Assembly (NCBI GenBank): GCA_018818365.1
Contig: JAHISH010000199.1
Span: 1 to 5,698 of the forward strand
Direction of reading: 5' to 3'
Length of the DNA stretch: 5,698 bases
DNA from: Candidatus Omnitrophota bacterium
GTDB taxonomy: Bacteria > Omnitrophota > Gorgyraeia > Gygaellales > Profunditerraquicolaceae
Numbering within the stretch: the stretch's first letter is position 1; each line of letters starts with the position of its first letter. A model generated the notes under the pieces. That model ran no database searches. It was not told the DNA's origin and saw only the letters and a program-made list of their open reading frames with translations. Of this stretch, positions 1 through 5,698 are shown one piece after another. Made by a program: the position numbers and the translations under genes.

Positions 1-173
1 AGGCAATACCTGCCTGAGGATCATGATTACTCACTCCTAAGGTGATCTCGGCAGCTTGCCGATCCTCGTACCCTTTTAGGGTACAAGGACGCACCACTTT
101 GCGTCCTCCGATTACTCGGAGTTTGCCTCCTTTAGGTTCACTAAAGGATCCGCTCATAATTACTTGCGCGGAT
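1..173. other. Array of abutting perfect hairpins
   Basis: Perfect inverted repeats follow one another almost without gaps: 1-5 with 11-15; 16-22 with 61-67 (closing a small domain that holds 31-34 with 42-45 and 49-53 with 57-61); 68-74 with 78-84; 86-93 with 100-107; 106-111 with 116-121; 128-135 with 141-148; 148-153 with 168-173. Stems are 5-8 bp and loops mostly 3-6 bases; the last loop is 14. Stem sequences all differ, so this is not a repeat family. Hairpin centres from about 38 to 160 lie roughly 20 bases apart. On the plus strand the last stem runs into five Ts (173-177). Either strand can form the stems, so the sequence alone does not say whether RNA or single-stranded DNA folds. 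Confidence 0.7.
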
Positions 174-220
174 TTTTCTATCACTCGTTCTTTACTTACC
201 TTACGATTAAAGCTTACCAT
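1..220 (-). CDS. Unrecognised protein, N-terminal 73 codons, cut by window edge
   Basis: The frame starting at the ATG at 220-218 runs to the window edge without a stop. The other two minus-strand frames over the same DNA contain about 18 stops, which argues that this frame is coding. The predicted product starts MVSFNRKVSKERVIEKSAQV and is basic at its N-terminus, then rich in Gly, Val, Lys and Arg. No signal peptide, membrane segment or family motif is visible and I do not recognise it. An in-frame TAA at 244-242 limits the start to this ATG or, less likely, the internal ATG at 157-155. No good Shine-Dalgarno precedes it. A separate 31-codon open stretch without an ATG ends at a TAA (216-214) that overlaps this start, so coupling or a frameshifted gene is possible. 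Its 3' two thirds is packed with perfect hairpins (1-173), which is odd for a coding sequence. An alternative is a structured RNA whose frame is open by chance. Confidence 0.5.
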   Translation of the reverse strand, partial: MVSFNRKVSKERVIEKSAQVIMSGSFSEPKGGKLRVIGGRKVVRPCTLKGYEDRQAAEITLGVSNHDPQAGIA

Positions 221-394
221 ATTTTTCGTATAGTTGCAAGTTTACCTACAGTACTTATAGAATACGCCAATTTGGCAATTTGTCCATTCTTATTACTTAT
301 TACTTCTCCTGCTAAAAATCTTTCTCTTTAAAACGTTACTACAATAACCGCTCTAGTATTCCTCCTCGAGGAACTTACTACAAGGGACGCCACT
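221..394. other. Intergenic stretch with small inverted repeats, no clear gene
   Basis: This gap lies between the stop of the second Ig-like gene and the partial frame at the window edge. Inverted repeats are visible at 359-364 with 368-373 (6 bp, 3-base loop), 335-338 with 345-348, and 266-270 with 272-276 (GCCAA/TTGGC, 1-base loop). A 7-base unit TATTACT is tandemly duplicated at 291-304, and CAATTTG is repeated at 268-274 and 276-282. On the minus strand one frame is open for 31 codons and ends at 214, but it has no ATG. I see no strong terminator and no tRNA. Confidence 0.55.
259..286 (-). promoter_or_regulatory. Possible sigma70-type promoter with an inverted repeat in its spacer
   Basis: Reading the minus strand, TGGACA (286-281) and TATTCT (264-259) are separated by 16 bases, matching the -35 consensus at five positions of six and the -10 at four. 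The palindrome GCCAA/TTGGC (266-276) lies in the spacer, where an operator could sit. It would drive the partial gene starting at 220. The region is AT-rich, so a chance match is quite possible. Confidence 0.25.
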
Positions 395-1912
395 TTAACG
401 TTTCCAGAAAAGAATACGGTCTTTTGCCTTTCTGGTGGATGCCGTTTCTCCCACACTCCAAACCCACTGCGCAGGAGTCGCATCTTCCTCATCGAGAGTA
501 ATCGTCCCGTCATTGTTCAAATCCAATCCACTCTTGACGTAAAAATAGTGATTCCCTGCACTTAGGTCAACACAATGGGCCTCATTCACGACTGACCATT
601 CCGACCATGCGGTATTATCTATCCTATAGGTAAAGATACACCCTGGTTTTGAAGCCTCAAAGGTAAAGTCCGCAGAAGTCTCTGCGCTAACAATAGGAGG
701 GCCAGAGGTGATCCGCGTATTAGGAGTAAGAAGCCGCAGCACAATATCGTCTTTACGGACTTCAGAAAGATTGCCCGCTAAGTCTTGGAATTTCACATAC
801 ACGGTTTTGCTTCCGTCGACATCAGGCTGACCCAAAAGCCACTCATAGATGACCGGCGCATACACATACGGATGCGCTAACTCCGTATCGAAAACCCCGT
901 CATTGGAGATATAGATATTCTTAACTTGGGTAGTCAAATCAGCTACATCGATAGCAAGGGAAACATAGGCAGAGTGTGTCGTCTCACTACCGCTATTTAC
1001 CAAAATGCTGCCTTCGGGCGGATGGGTATCTACCAGGAAATCCCACGCCTTGAATACGCTGTTACCGACCGCATCAACGGCTTTGACCGCTACCGATATC
1101 TTTCCGTCAGGAAACGCAGCTTCAGGCCGATACTCAAGAAGCTGTTTTTGGAAATCATACGAAAACTCTACCGCATAATCATTGATAATAAGCGACGTTG
1201 CCACAAGGTCGACCCCTGAATCCTCATCAGCGAACATACCGCGTATATGAGGCCTGCTCTCGGCGATAATCTCCCCCGGCGCGGGACTTATATCACTCAT
1301 CACAGGAAATTGCGTATCCACCCAGAGAGGAAATTCCAAAAGGCTATTCTCCTCAGGGGTATCATCGGAAGAGAACGCACGCACGTAAAAGGTGTGTCTA
1401 CCGGAACGGATACTTCTCTCGGGAAATTGGTAATAGGGCTTGGTCACATCGATAGTGTGATCAGGGAGAGTATCAAGTGCGACCGAACAACCCACGACCA
1501 ACTCCGGAGGCTGCCATAGAATGTTCCAATAGAAGTAAGGATCCGAGTCTTTCTGCCATGTTGACGCGGCGATTGAGTCGCCTAAGATATCCGTGCGAGC
1601 CTTCAGATTTGAGATTGCCCGCACACCCAGATTAGGGAAGGCAAGCATTATTACATAGATATGGCCTGCATAAAGCTCTTGTTTCTCTCCCACAGAGACG
1701 CTGAATGACGCAGCGCTATCTCCTACGGTTACGCCCAGCCCTTGCTGAGATGGGCCTATCACCATCCCCACCCCGCTTAAAAACGAAGCTCCGGAAACAC
1801 GGTACTTATTGCCGGAGATCTCTTCCGCGTAAAGAGGCATCACAAGGATACTGTTTACCATAACCAATTGACAGCTTAACACAATCCCCATATATCTTTT
1901 GATATCGCGCAT
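395..1912 (-). CDS. Secreted Ig-like repeat protein with an EF-hand-type loop (second paralogue)
   Basis: This 505-residue protein is predicted to be exported. Residues 1-29 form a Sec signal peptide with a basic start, a hydrophobic core and a likely cut after PLYA at 29. Residues about 80-197 are a region shared with the upstream paralogue, including KARTDILG (104-111) and TWQKDSDPYFYW (118-129); I do not recognise it. Three Ig-like beta-sandwich units follow at about 198-295, 296-393 and 394-487, bounded by VDT-x-x-P linkers and carrying AVGN and DLAGN motifs typical of bacterial Ig-like repeats. Residues 464-475 match an EF-hand calcium loop: D, N, D, G, I, E at positions 1, 3, 5, 6, 8, 12. 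C425 and C447 could form a disulfide. The protein ends ILFWKR, identical to its paralogue. The start has an AGGA (1920-1917) four bases upstream and lies 13 bases after the preceding stop. Role is inferred as a surface, adhesive or pilus-associated component; no catalytic motif is seen. Confidence 0.85.
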   Translation of the reverse strand: MRDIKRYMGIVLSCQLVMVNSILVMPLYAEEISGNKYRVSGASFLSGVGMVIGPSQQGLGVTVGDSAASFSVSVGEKQELYAGHIYVIMLAFPNLGVRAISNLKARTDILGDSIAASTWQKDSDPYFYWNILWQPPELVVGCSVALDTLPDHTIDVTKPYYQFPERSIRSGRHTFYVRAFSSDDTPEENSLLEFPLWVDTQFPVMSDISPAPGEIIAESRPHIRGMFADEDSGVDLVATSLIINDYAVEFSYDFQKQLLEYRPEAAFPDGKISVAVKAVDAVGNSVFKAWDFLVDTHPPEGSILVNSGSETTHSAYVSLAIDVADLTTQVKNIYISNDGVFDTELAHPYVYAPVIYEWLLGQPDVDGSKTVYVKFQDLAGNLSEVRKDDIVLRLLTPNTRITSGPPIVSAETSADFTFEASKPGCIFTYRIDNTAWSEWSVVNEAHCVDLSAGNHYFYVKSGLDLNNDGTITLDEEDATPAQWVWSVGETASTRKAKDRILFWKR

Positions 1913-1925
1913 ATCATCCTATAAA

Positions 1926-3557
1926 TTACCTCTTCCAGAAGAGGATTTTATCTTCGGCACCTTCCCCCTCTGCCTGCGTCTGTACTGTCCAACTCCAATG
2001 CGCAGGAGTGGCATCCTCCTCATCAATCGTAATCTCTTCGTCGCCGTTTAAATCATAGGCACTCTTCACATAAAAATAGTGGTTGCCGCCGGCCAAACCA
2101 CTTGTTTGTGCGGCCTGTTCTAGTCTCCACTCCGACCACTCGAGGTTATCAAATCTATAACTAAAAAGGCAATTCTCTTTTGTCGCCTCAAAGGTGAACT
2201 CCGCGGTAGTCTCTTGAGTGGAAGTCGAGGGACCTGAGATAATTCGCGTATCCGGAGTAAGCAGCCTCAACACAATATCATCTTTAATGGACGCCGAAAA
2301 ATTCCCTGCTTCATCCTCAAATTTAAGATATACCGTCTTTTTCCCGTCTAAATCAGGCTCGTTCACCAGCCATCCGGTTATCACTGCCTTATAGGAGTAC
2401 GGATGCTGCAGTTCTGTATCAAAAATACCATCATTTGAAATATACATGCTTTTAACCCCGGAAACACCGTCCTGCACATTAATAGCAATCGATACATACG
2501 CAGAGTGAGTGGTATCTTCTCCGTTATTAAGCAGTATGCTGCCGGCAGGCGGCTCGGTATCCACGACCACATCCCAGGCCTTGGCAATACTGTTGCCCAT
2601 CACATCAAAAGCCTTTAAAAGAATAGAAACTTTTCCGTCTTGGTACGCAGACGCAGGCACATAGGTAAGCGTTTTGGTTTCAGGCATATACGTATACGCC
2701 ACCTGCTGTTCATTAATGGTAAGCACTGTTGCGCCGATATCCAACCCGGAGTCCTGGTCATCCATCCCGCAACTTACCGTAAAGGTATTATTGGTAAGAA
2801 CCTCTCCGGAAGCAGGCACAAGCTGCGATATGTTCGGCGGATCAGTATCAACCCATAATGCGAATTGCAAAAGGCTTTCAGGCTTAGCCATATTCCCGGG
2901 AACAAAAGGCAACACATAAAAGATATGTTCTCCCGAGCTAATACTTTCTGCGGGGAACTGGTAGACCGCATCCATCGTATCAATAGTTTCATCGGGATAG
3001 GTGTCAAGGGAAATAGAGAATCCGGTAATAAACGTCGCCGGTTCAATGATGATAAGCCAGTAAAAATACGGGTCATTATCTTTTTGCCAGGTTGCTTCCG
3101 GTATTGCCGGCCCTAAAATATCGGTCCGCGCCTTCAAACCAGAGATCAACTTCATCGCCCCGGGTTCAAGCCAAGGCGCAATCACATAGGTCTGCCCCAC
3201 CCACATCGCCATTTGTGTTGATTGTGCCTCCTCCTCGACAGTTTCACCGGTCACTCCCGTGCCGTCGATAGTCCCGGAGTTGGTAATACCTCCCGCGGTA
3301 ACCAGCCCTTCTCCTATCGAGGAAGTTTGCATGCTGTTTCCCGATGAAGAACTACTGCCGGATCCGCTAAAAAAAGTGATGCCGGAGATACGAAACGTAA
3401 CGCTAGAAAGTTCAAATCCCCACACCGGAGTAACCGTCAATAAGATAACGCATACCGGAAGGAAGGATAATTTCCCATTTAAAAAACTGTTAAAAAACCC
3501 CCGAAGTATCCGCTCGGAGGTTTTAGAAATCTTTCCTTGGTTTTTGTACTCTCTCAT
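1926..3557 (-). CDS. Secreted Ig-like repeat protein with Ser/Gly/Thr-rich linker (first paralogue)
   Basis: A 543-residue predicted exported protein. The n-region is unusually long (about 30 residues, basic), then a hydrophobic stretch at 31-46 and a probable signal-peptidase site near VWG (45-47). Residues 64-115 are a low-complexity Ser/Gly/Thr-rich segment turning acidic at its end, absent in this form from the paralogue. Residues about 117-236 are the unrecognised shared region (KARTDILG 142-149; TWQKDNDPYFYW 156-167). Ig-like units follow at about 237-333, 334-431 and 432-525, with VDT-x-PP boundaries and DEAGN at 415-419. The EF-hand-type loop at 502-513 keeps D, N, D, I and E but has Glu in place of the usual Gly at position 6, so calcium binding may be weaker. 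It ends ILFWKR. The start overlaps the pseudopilin stop as ATGA and has no Shine-Dalgarno, which suggests translational coupling. The next in-frame ATG is residue 76, past the signal peptide, so this start is preferred. Confidence 0.85.
   Translation of the reverse strand: MREYKNQGKISKTSERILRGFFNSFLNGKLSFLPVCVILLTVTPVWGFELSSVTFRISGITFFSGSGSSSSSGNSMQTSSIGEGLVTAGGITNSGTIDGTGVTGETVEEEAQSTQMAMWVGQTYVIAPWLEPGAMKLISGLKARTDILGPAIPEATWQKDNDPYFYWLIIIEPATFITGFSISLDTYPDETIDTMDAVYQFPAESISSGEHIFYVLPFVPGNMAKPESLLQFALWVDTDPPNISQLVPASGEVLTNNTFTVSCGMDDQDSGLDIGATVLTINEQQVAYTYMPETKTLTYVPASAYQDGKVSILLKAFDVMGNSIAKAWDVVVDTEPPAGSILLNNGEDTTHSAYVSIAINVQDGVSGVKSMYISNDGIFDTELQHPYSYKAVITGWLVNEPDLDGKKTVYLKFEDEAGNFSASIKDDIVLRLLTPDTRIISGPSTSTQETTAEFTFEATKENCLFSYRFDNLEWSEWRLEQAAQTSGLAGGNHYFYVKSAYDLNGDEEITIDEEDATPAHWSWTVQTQAEGEGAEDKILFWKR
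3492..3524 (-). terminator. Terminator-shaped hairpin inside the 5' end of the first Ig-like gene
   Basis: On the operon's coding strand the arm at 3524-3514 pairs with 3504-3494: 11 bp with a single G-U wobble, of which CCTCCGA/TCGGGGG is the GC-rich core, and a 9-base loop. Six Ts follow the core (3497-3492). That is the shape of an intrinsic terminator, pointing in the direction of transcription and falling in codons 12-22. As it sits in a translated region, attenuation of the two distal genes when translation is poor is the likeliest role. On the plus strand the wobble becomes an A-C mismatch and no T tract follows in that direction. Confidence 0.5.
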
Positions 3558-4096
3558 TGGCTGACCGGTATGGTGAATACAAAATCCTTTACCGCTGGTT
3601 CGTCTTTAAATTTAAAACTGTACTTTACCATGCGCGGCAGTTTCGAAACAGTAACATTCCAGGTATCATACCAATTCTGGCCGTCACTATAGCTAAAACT
3701 GCACTCGCTTATTCCTTGGACACACGCTCCTTTGTACTGGTACGTAGCCGCATCAAAATCAGTGGGGCTCTGTATATAGTATACCATTTCCCCCGATCCT
3801 TGATCACAGGCGTAACGGGATTCTACTAAATCATTATCTTGGGTATAGATAAAAAAAAACTCTTCCTTCGTGCCAATAAACGGTATTGCGGAAACGCTTA
3901 TCTTTGCGATAGAGGAAACCTCTTTACCTAAGCGTGACACACATACGCGCTCACGCTGACCTTTGCGCAAAAGATTGCCTCCCTCACGTAAAGAACGGAA
4001 TACCCCCATTGAAATAGAAAGAACCATCCCCATTATAACCACAAAAATCGCCATTGCAACTAATAATTCGACCATGGTTAAACCGTTTCTTCTCAT
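3554..4096 (-). CDS. Type II secretion-like minor pseudopilin, GspJ-like
   Basis: A 180-residue protein with a class III (prepilin) signal. The short basic leader MRRNG is followed by LTMVELLVAMAIF, so prepilin peptidase should cut after G5 and methylate L6, with the conserved Glu at mature position 5 (E10). Residues 6-32 are the hydrophobic assembly helix, continuing into an amphipathic helix to about 64. The C-terminal half, with a W-Y-D-T-W stretch (142-146) then LPRMVKYSFKFKD (153-165), follows the pattern of GspJ minor pseudopilins, whose usual length is about 180-220 residues. GspJ proteins help form the tip of the type II secretion pseudopilus in the inner membrane and periplasm. C97, C125 and C132 may form a disulfide. 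No other pilin, ATPase or secretin gene is visible in the window, so it is an orphan here. The start is 2 bases after the TMTC-like gene stop, and the end overlaps the next start. Its coding strand holds a run of nine Ts (3859-3851). Confidence 0.85.
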   Translation of the reverse strand: MRRNGLTMVELLVAMAIFVVIMGMVLSISMGVFRSLREGGNLLRKGQRERVCVSRLGKEVSSIAKISVSAIPFIGTKEEFFFIYTQDNDLVESRYACDQGSGEMVYYIQSPTDFDAATYQYKGACVQGISECSFSYSDGQNWYDTWNVTVSKLPRMVKYSFKFKDEPAVKDFVFTIPVSQ

Positions 4097-4098
4097 GC

Positions 4099-5637
4099 CT
4101 ACCGCATCTCTTGTTTCTTGCGCACCACCAACGAGAGCGCCTTCCGTGCGTTTGCATCTGCAGGCCTTAACTGGAGCGATTTATTAAATTGCTCCATAGC
4201 CAAATCAAGTTCTTGTTGCGCTAAATAAATAAGCCCAAGATTATACTGCGATTCAAAGAGGCCGGGCTTGAAGGATATTGCGTTCTTATACATCTGGGCA
4301 GCTTCTATGAATCTTGATTGATGCTGATAGATATTGGCCAAATTATGATAGGCTTCCGCATAATCAGGTTTTAACTCGATTGCCCTCTTAAACGAGAATT
4401 CCGCACCCGCGCTATTGCCTTCCCTGGAGTAGACATCTCCCATATTATTGTGTGCGCGGGGCGAAACAGGAGAAACCTCTACTGTCTGCCTCCAGAACCG
4501 GCCAGGGGTCTTCCAATCTTCATTGCGTGAAACCGTGCGCACAGAATAGGACGCAATGACGAAAATACCTATCATGACAAGAATTTTTTTCTTTGCGGAA
4601 AGTTTCTTGGCCAGACGCTCATATCCGTACGCCCATAGCATACCCAATGATAAGACAGGGACATAAAGATACCTCTCCGCTACCAGCCAGCTGATCTGTA
4701 CGGGACTATAGGTGGGGGCAAGAAAAATGATCAGAAGTACCAACGCAAAGAATAACCGCCTTGCCTTCCGAAACAGAAACGGCAACAAGACCAGACATAC
4801 CCCTAACCCCACAAGCTCTAAATTAAGCGCCCACTGGGAGATTATCGCCGGTTCATGATACAGCGTAAGTTTCGCCGGGAAAAGAAGCAATCCGGCATGC
4901 GCGAAGAAAGAATACGCCATATTAAAGAGCGGATTTGCAAACCCCCCTCCTGTGTCTTGCGCAACTGACTGGATACGTTGCACTATCGAAAAATATGCGA
5001 GTAAAAGGCGCACTGCCGCAATCGAGATAAACGGGATCCACCATTTCCAGTGGCAACGCCAATCCTTTGAAAAAGAAACATCCGCCACTATCAAGAATAC
5101 GGGGATATAGGGGGCGAGGGTAAATTGTTTGACGGAAAAGTATAGGAACAATAACAGGCTCGCCACATAATAACGCACCTTGAACGTATCCTCTAGTGCT
5201 TTACGGAAAAACAGATATACCCCCAGAAGAACTATCGCCAAGATCGGATACGGCCTACCAGAGATCCATGCCACCGCTTCCACATGTACCGGATGGACGG
5301 CAAAAACCGCCGCGCCTAAGAATGCGGCTTCAAGAAGGAACAAACTTTTAAGAAAAAGAAAGACCAGAATGGTACTTGCGGCATGCAACAGGGTGTTCGT
5401 GAGATGATATACGAAGGGATTATCTTGCCCAATCAGGTAATTAAGGGAACTTAAGACGGTATCCGGATAGAATAGGAACTTCAGAGGTTGTCGAATCGCG
5501 GGGTTATTAAGGATCCCCGGGATATCGTCGGAAATAAATTGATTGTGAAAAGAGTTGCTATAGACGAGGAAACAGAGCACCGCCAAGACCAGGCATATGG
5601 CCTTCTGGGATACTATAGCCTCAAGCTCTTTTTTCAT
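4099..5637 (-). CDS. TMTC-like membrane protein: GT-C-type multispan domain with C-terminal TPRs
   Basis: A 512-residue integral membrane protein with roughly 11-12 hydrophobic segments between residues 13 and 367, then three TPR units at about 393-426, 427-460 and 461-494. Family marks are an acidic SDD motif after the first span (36-38), HLTNTLLH (78-85), the HPVHVEAVAWISGR block (115-128) and AERYLYVP (320-327), followed by RNEDWKTPGRFWRQTVEVSP before the TPRs. This is the arrangement of TMTC proteins and their many bacterial relatives. Eukaryotic TMTCs are ER protein O-mannosyltransferases acting on cadherin domains, and the paired acids after the first span are the expected GT-C catalytic position. 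Function of bacterial members is mostly untested. As first clear gene of the cluster it may glycosylate the secreted products encoded downstream, using a polyprenyl-linked sugar outside the inner membrane (inference). The ATG lies 17 bases after a possible upstream stop; no strong Shine-Dalgarno is visible. Confidence 0.85.
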   Translation of the reverse strand: MKKELEAIVSQKAICLVLAVLCFLVYSNSFHNQFISDDIPGILNNPAIRQPLKFLFYPDTVLSSLNYLIGQDNPFVYHLTNTLLHAASTILVFLFLKSLFLLEAAFLGAAVFAVHPVHVEAVAWISGRPYPILAIVLLGVYLFFRKALEDTFKVRYYVASLLLFLYFSVKQFTLAPYIPVFLIVADVSFSKDWRCHWKWWIPFISIAAVRLLLAYFSIVQRIQSVAQDTGGGFANPLFNMAYSFFAHAGLLLFPAKLTLYHEPAIISQWALNLELVGLGVCLVLLPFLFRKARRLFFALVLLIIFLAPTYSPVQISWLVAERYLYVPVLSLGMLWAYGYERLAKKLSAKKKILVMIGIFVIASYSVRTVSRNEDWKTPGRFWRQTVEVSPVSPRAHNNMGDVYSREGNSAGAEFSFKRAIELKPDYAEAYHNLANIYQHQSRFIEAAQMYKNAISFKPGLFESQYNLGLIYLAQQELDLAMEQFNKSLQLRPADANARKALSLVVRKKQEMR

Positions 5638-5654
5638 CGCGATTCAATTTGAAA

Positions 5655-5698
5655 TTATGCCAACCCTAATACGCGTATGAGTTCCTGCGGAGTGGTAA
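5655..5698 (-). CDS. Possible C-terminal tail of an upstream gene
   Basis: Thirteen codons in one minus-strand frame read TTPQELIRVLGLA and end in TAA at 5657-5655, 17 bases before the TMTC-like start. The peptide looks like an ordinary globular C-terminus and the short gap would extend the operon upstream. The other two frames also stop within this stretch, so the choice rests only on composition. Too little is present for any family call. Confidence 0.35.
   Translation of the reverse strand, partial: TTPQELIRVLGLA

Noticed and set aside
128..148. Hairpin with GTTCA in the loop, resembling a tRNA T-arm
   Set aside because: Stem and loop sizes do not fit a T-arm and no acceptor, D or anticodon arms can be arranged around it.
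1..173. CRISPR array or integron attC sites as an explanation of the hairpins
   Set aside because: No repeated unit exists between hairpins and no pair of conserved core sites with bulged stems is visible.
42..233. A 63-codon plus-strand frame across the hairpin region
   Set aside because: It is antisense to a frame with better support, its product is low in recognisable features, and it runs against every other gene here. The hairpins would also bias both strands alike.
326..350. Weak stem (335-338 with 345-348) followed by four Ts on the minus strand as a terminator for the operon
   Set aside because: The stem is only four or five pairs and AT-rich, which is too weak to call.
359..373. 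Six-bp hairpin just after the second Ig-like gene as a terminator
   Set aside because: Neither strand has a T tract beside it; kept only as part of the intergenic description.
328..513. A second minus-strand frame overlapping the end of the second Ig-like gene and running 67 bases past it
   Set aside because: Most of it is an out-of-frame shadow of a well-supported gene and the tail has no family-like features.
926..1519. Two plus-strand frames of 90-97 codons opposite the second Ig-like gene
   Set aside because: Antisense shadows; the minus-strand frame has a signal peptide, domain repeats and a paralogue.
2381..3116. Several frames of 68-100 codons on both strands within the first Ig-like gene
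   Set aside because: Shadows of the long gene; no start context and no matching features in the paralogue.
5641..5698. Promoter with CATAAT as -10 ahead of the TMTC-like gene
   Set aside because: No acceptable -35 at the right distance, and the hexamer overlaps the stop of a possible upstream gene.

Overview
The window is one strand of a compact bacterial gene cluster: everything I can support is coded on the minus strand and reads from high to low coordinates. Base composition is moderate. An integral-membrane GT-C/TPR protein, an orphan type II secretion-like pseudopilin and large secreted Ig-like proteins together recall diderm lineages of the PVC/Omnitrophota kind. That lineage is an impression from gene style, not a demonstrated placement.

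Layout in transcription order. A 13-codon tail of an upstream gene may end at 5655. Next comes a 512-residue TMTC-like membrane protein with three C-terminal TPRs (5637-4099). Two bases later a GspJ-like pseudopilin follows (4096-3554). Its stop overlaps, as ATGA, the start of a 543-residue secreted Ig-like protein (3557-1926). Thirteen bases on is its 505-residue paralogue (1912-395). The tight spacing implies one operon. A terminator-shaped hairpin with a six-T tract lies inside the first 22 codons of the first Ig-like gene, so it could attenuate the two distal genes.

Between 394 and 221 there is no clear gene. This stretch holds several small inverted repeats, a possible promoter and a strand-biased pentamer. 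From 220 to the window edge a reading frame stays open for 73 codons and is probably a truncated fifth gene that I do not recognise. The same DNA is almost entirely made of back-to-back perfect hairpins about 20 bases apart, which is the most unusual signal here.

Working model (inference): the cluster builds a surface or pilus-associated structure. The pseudopilin would be the assembly component, the Ig-like pair the exported adhesive or structural parts, and the GT-C/TPR protein a glycosyltransferase that modifies them, as eukaryotic TMTC proteins mannosylate cadherin beta-sandwich domains. The two paralogues share a short C-terminal peptide kept under strong synonymous turnover, which could be a sorting or docking tag.
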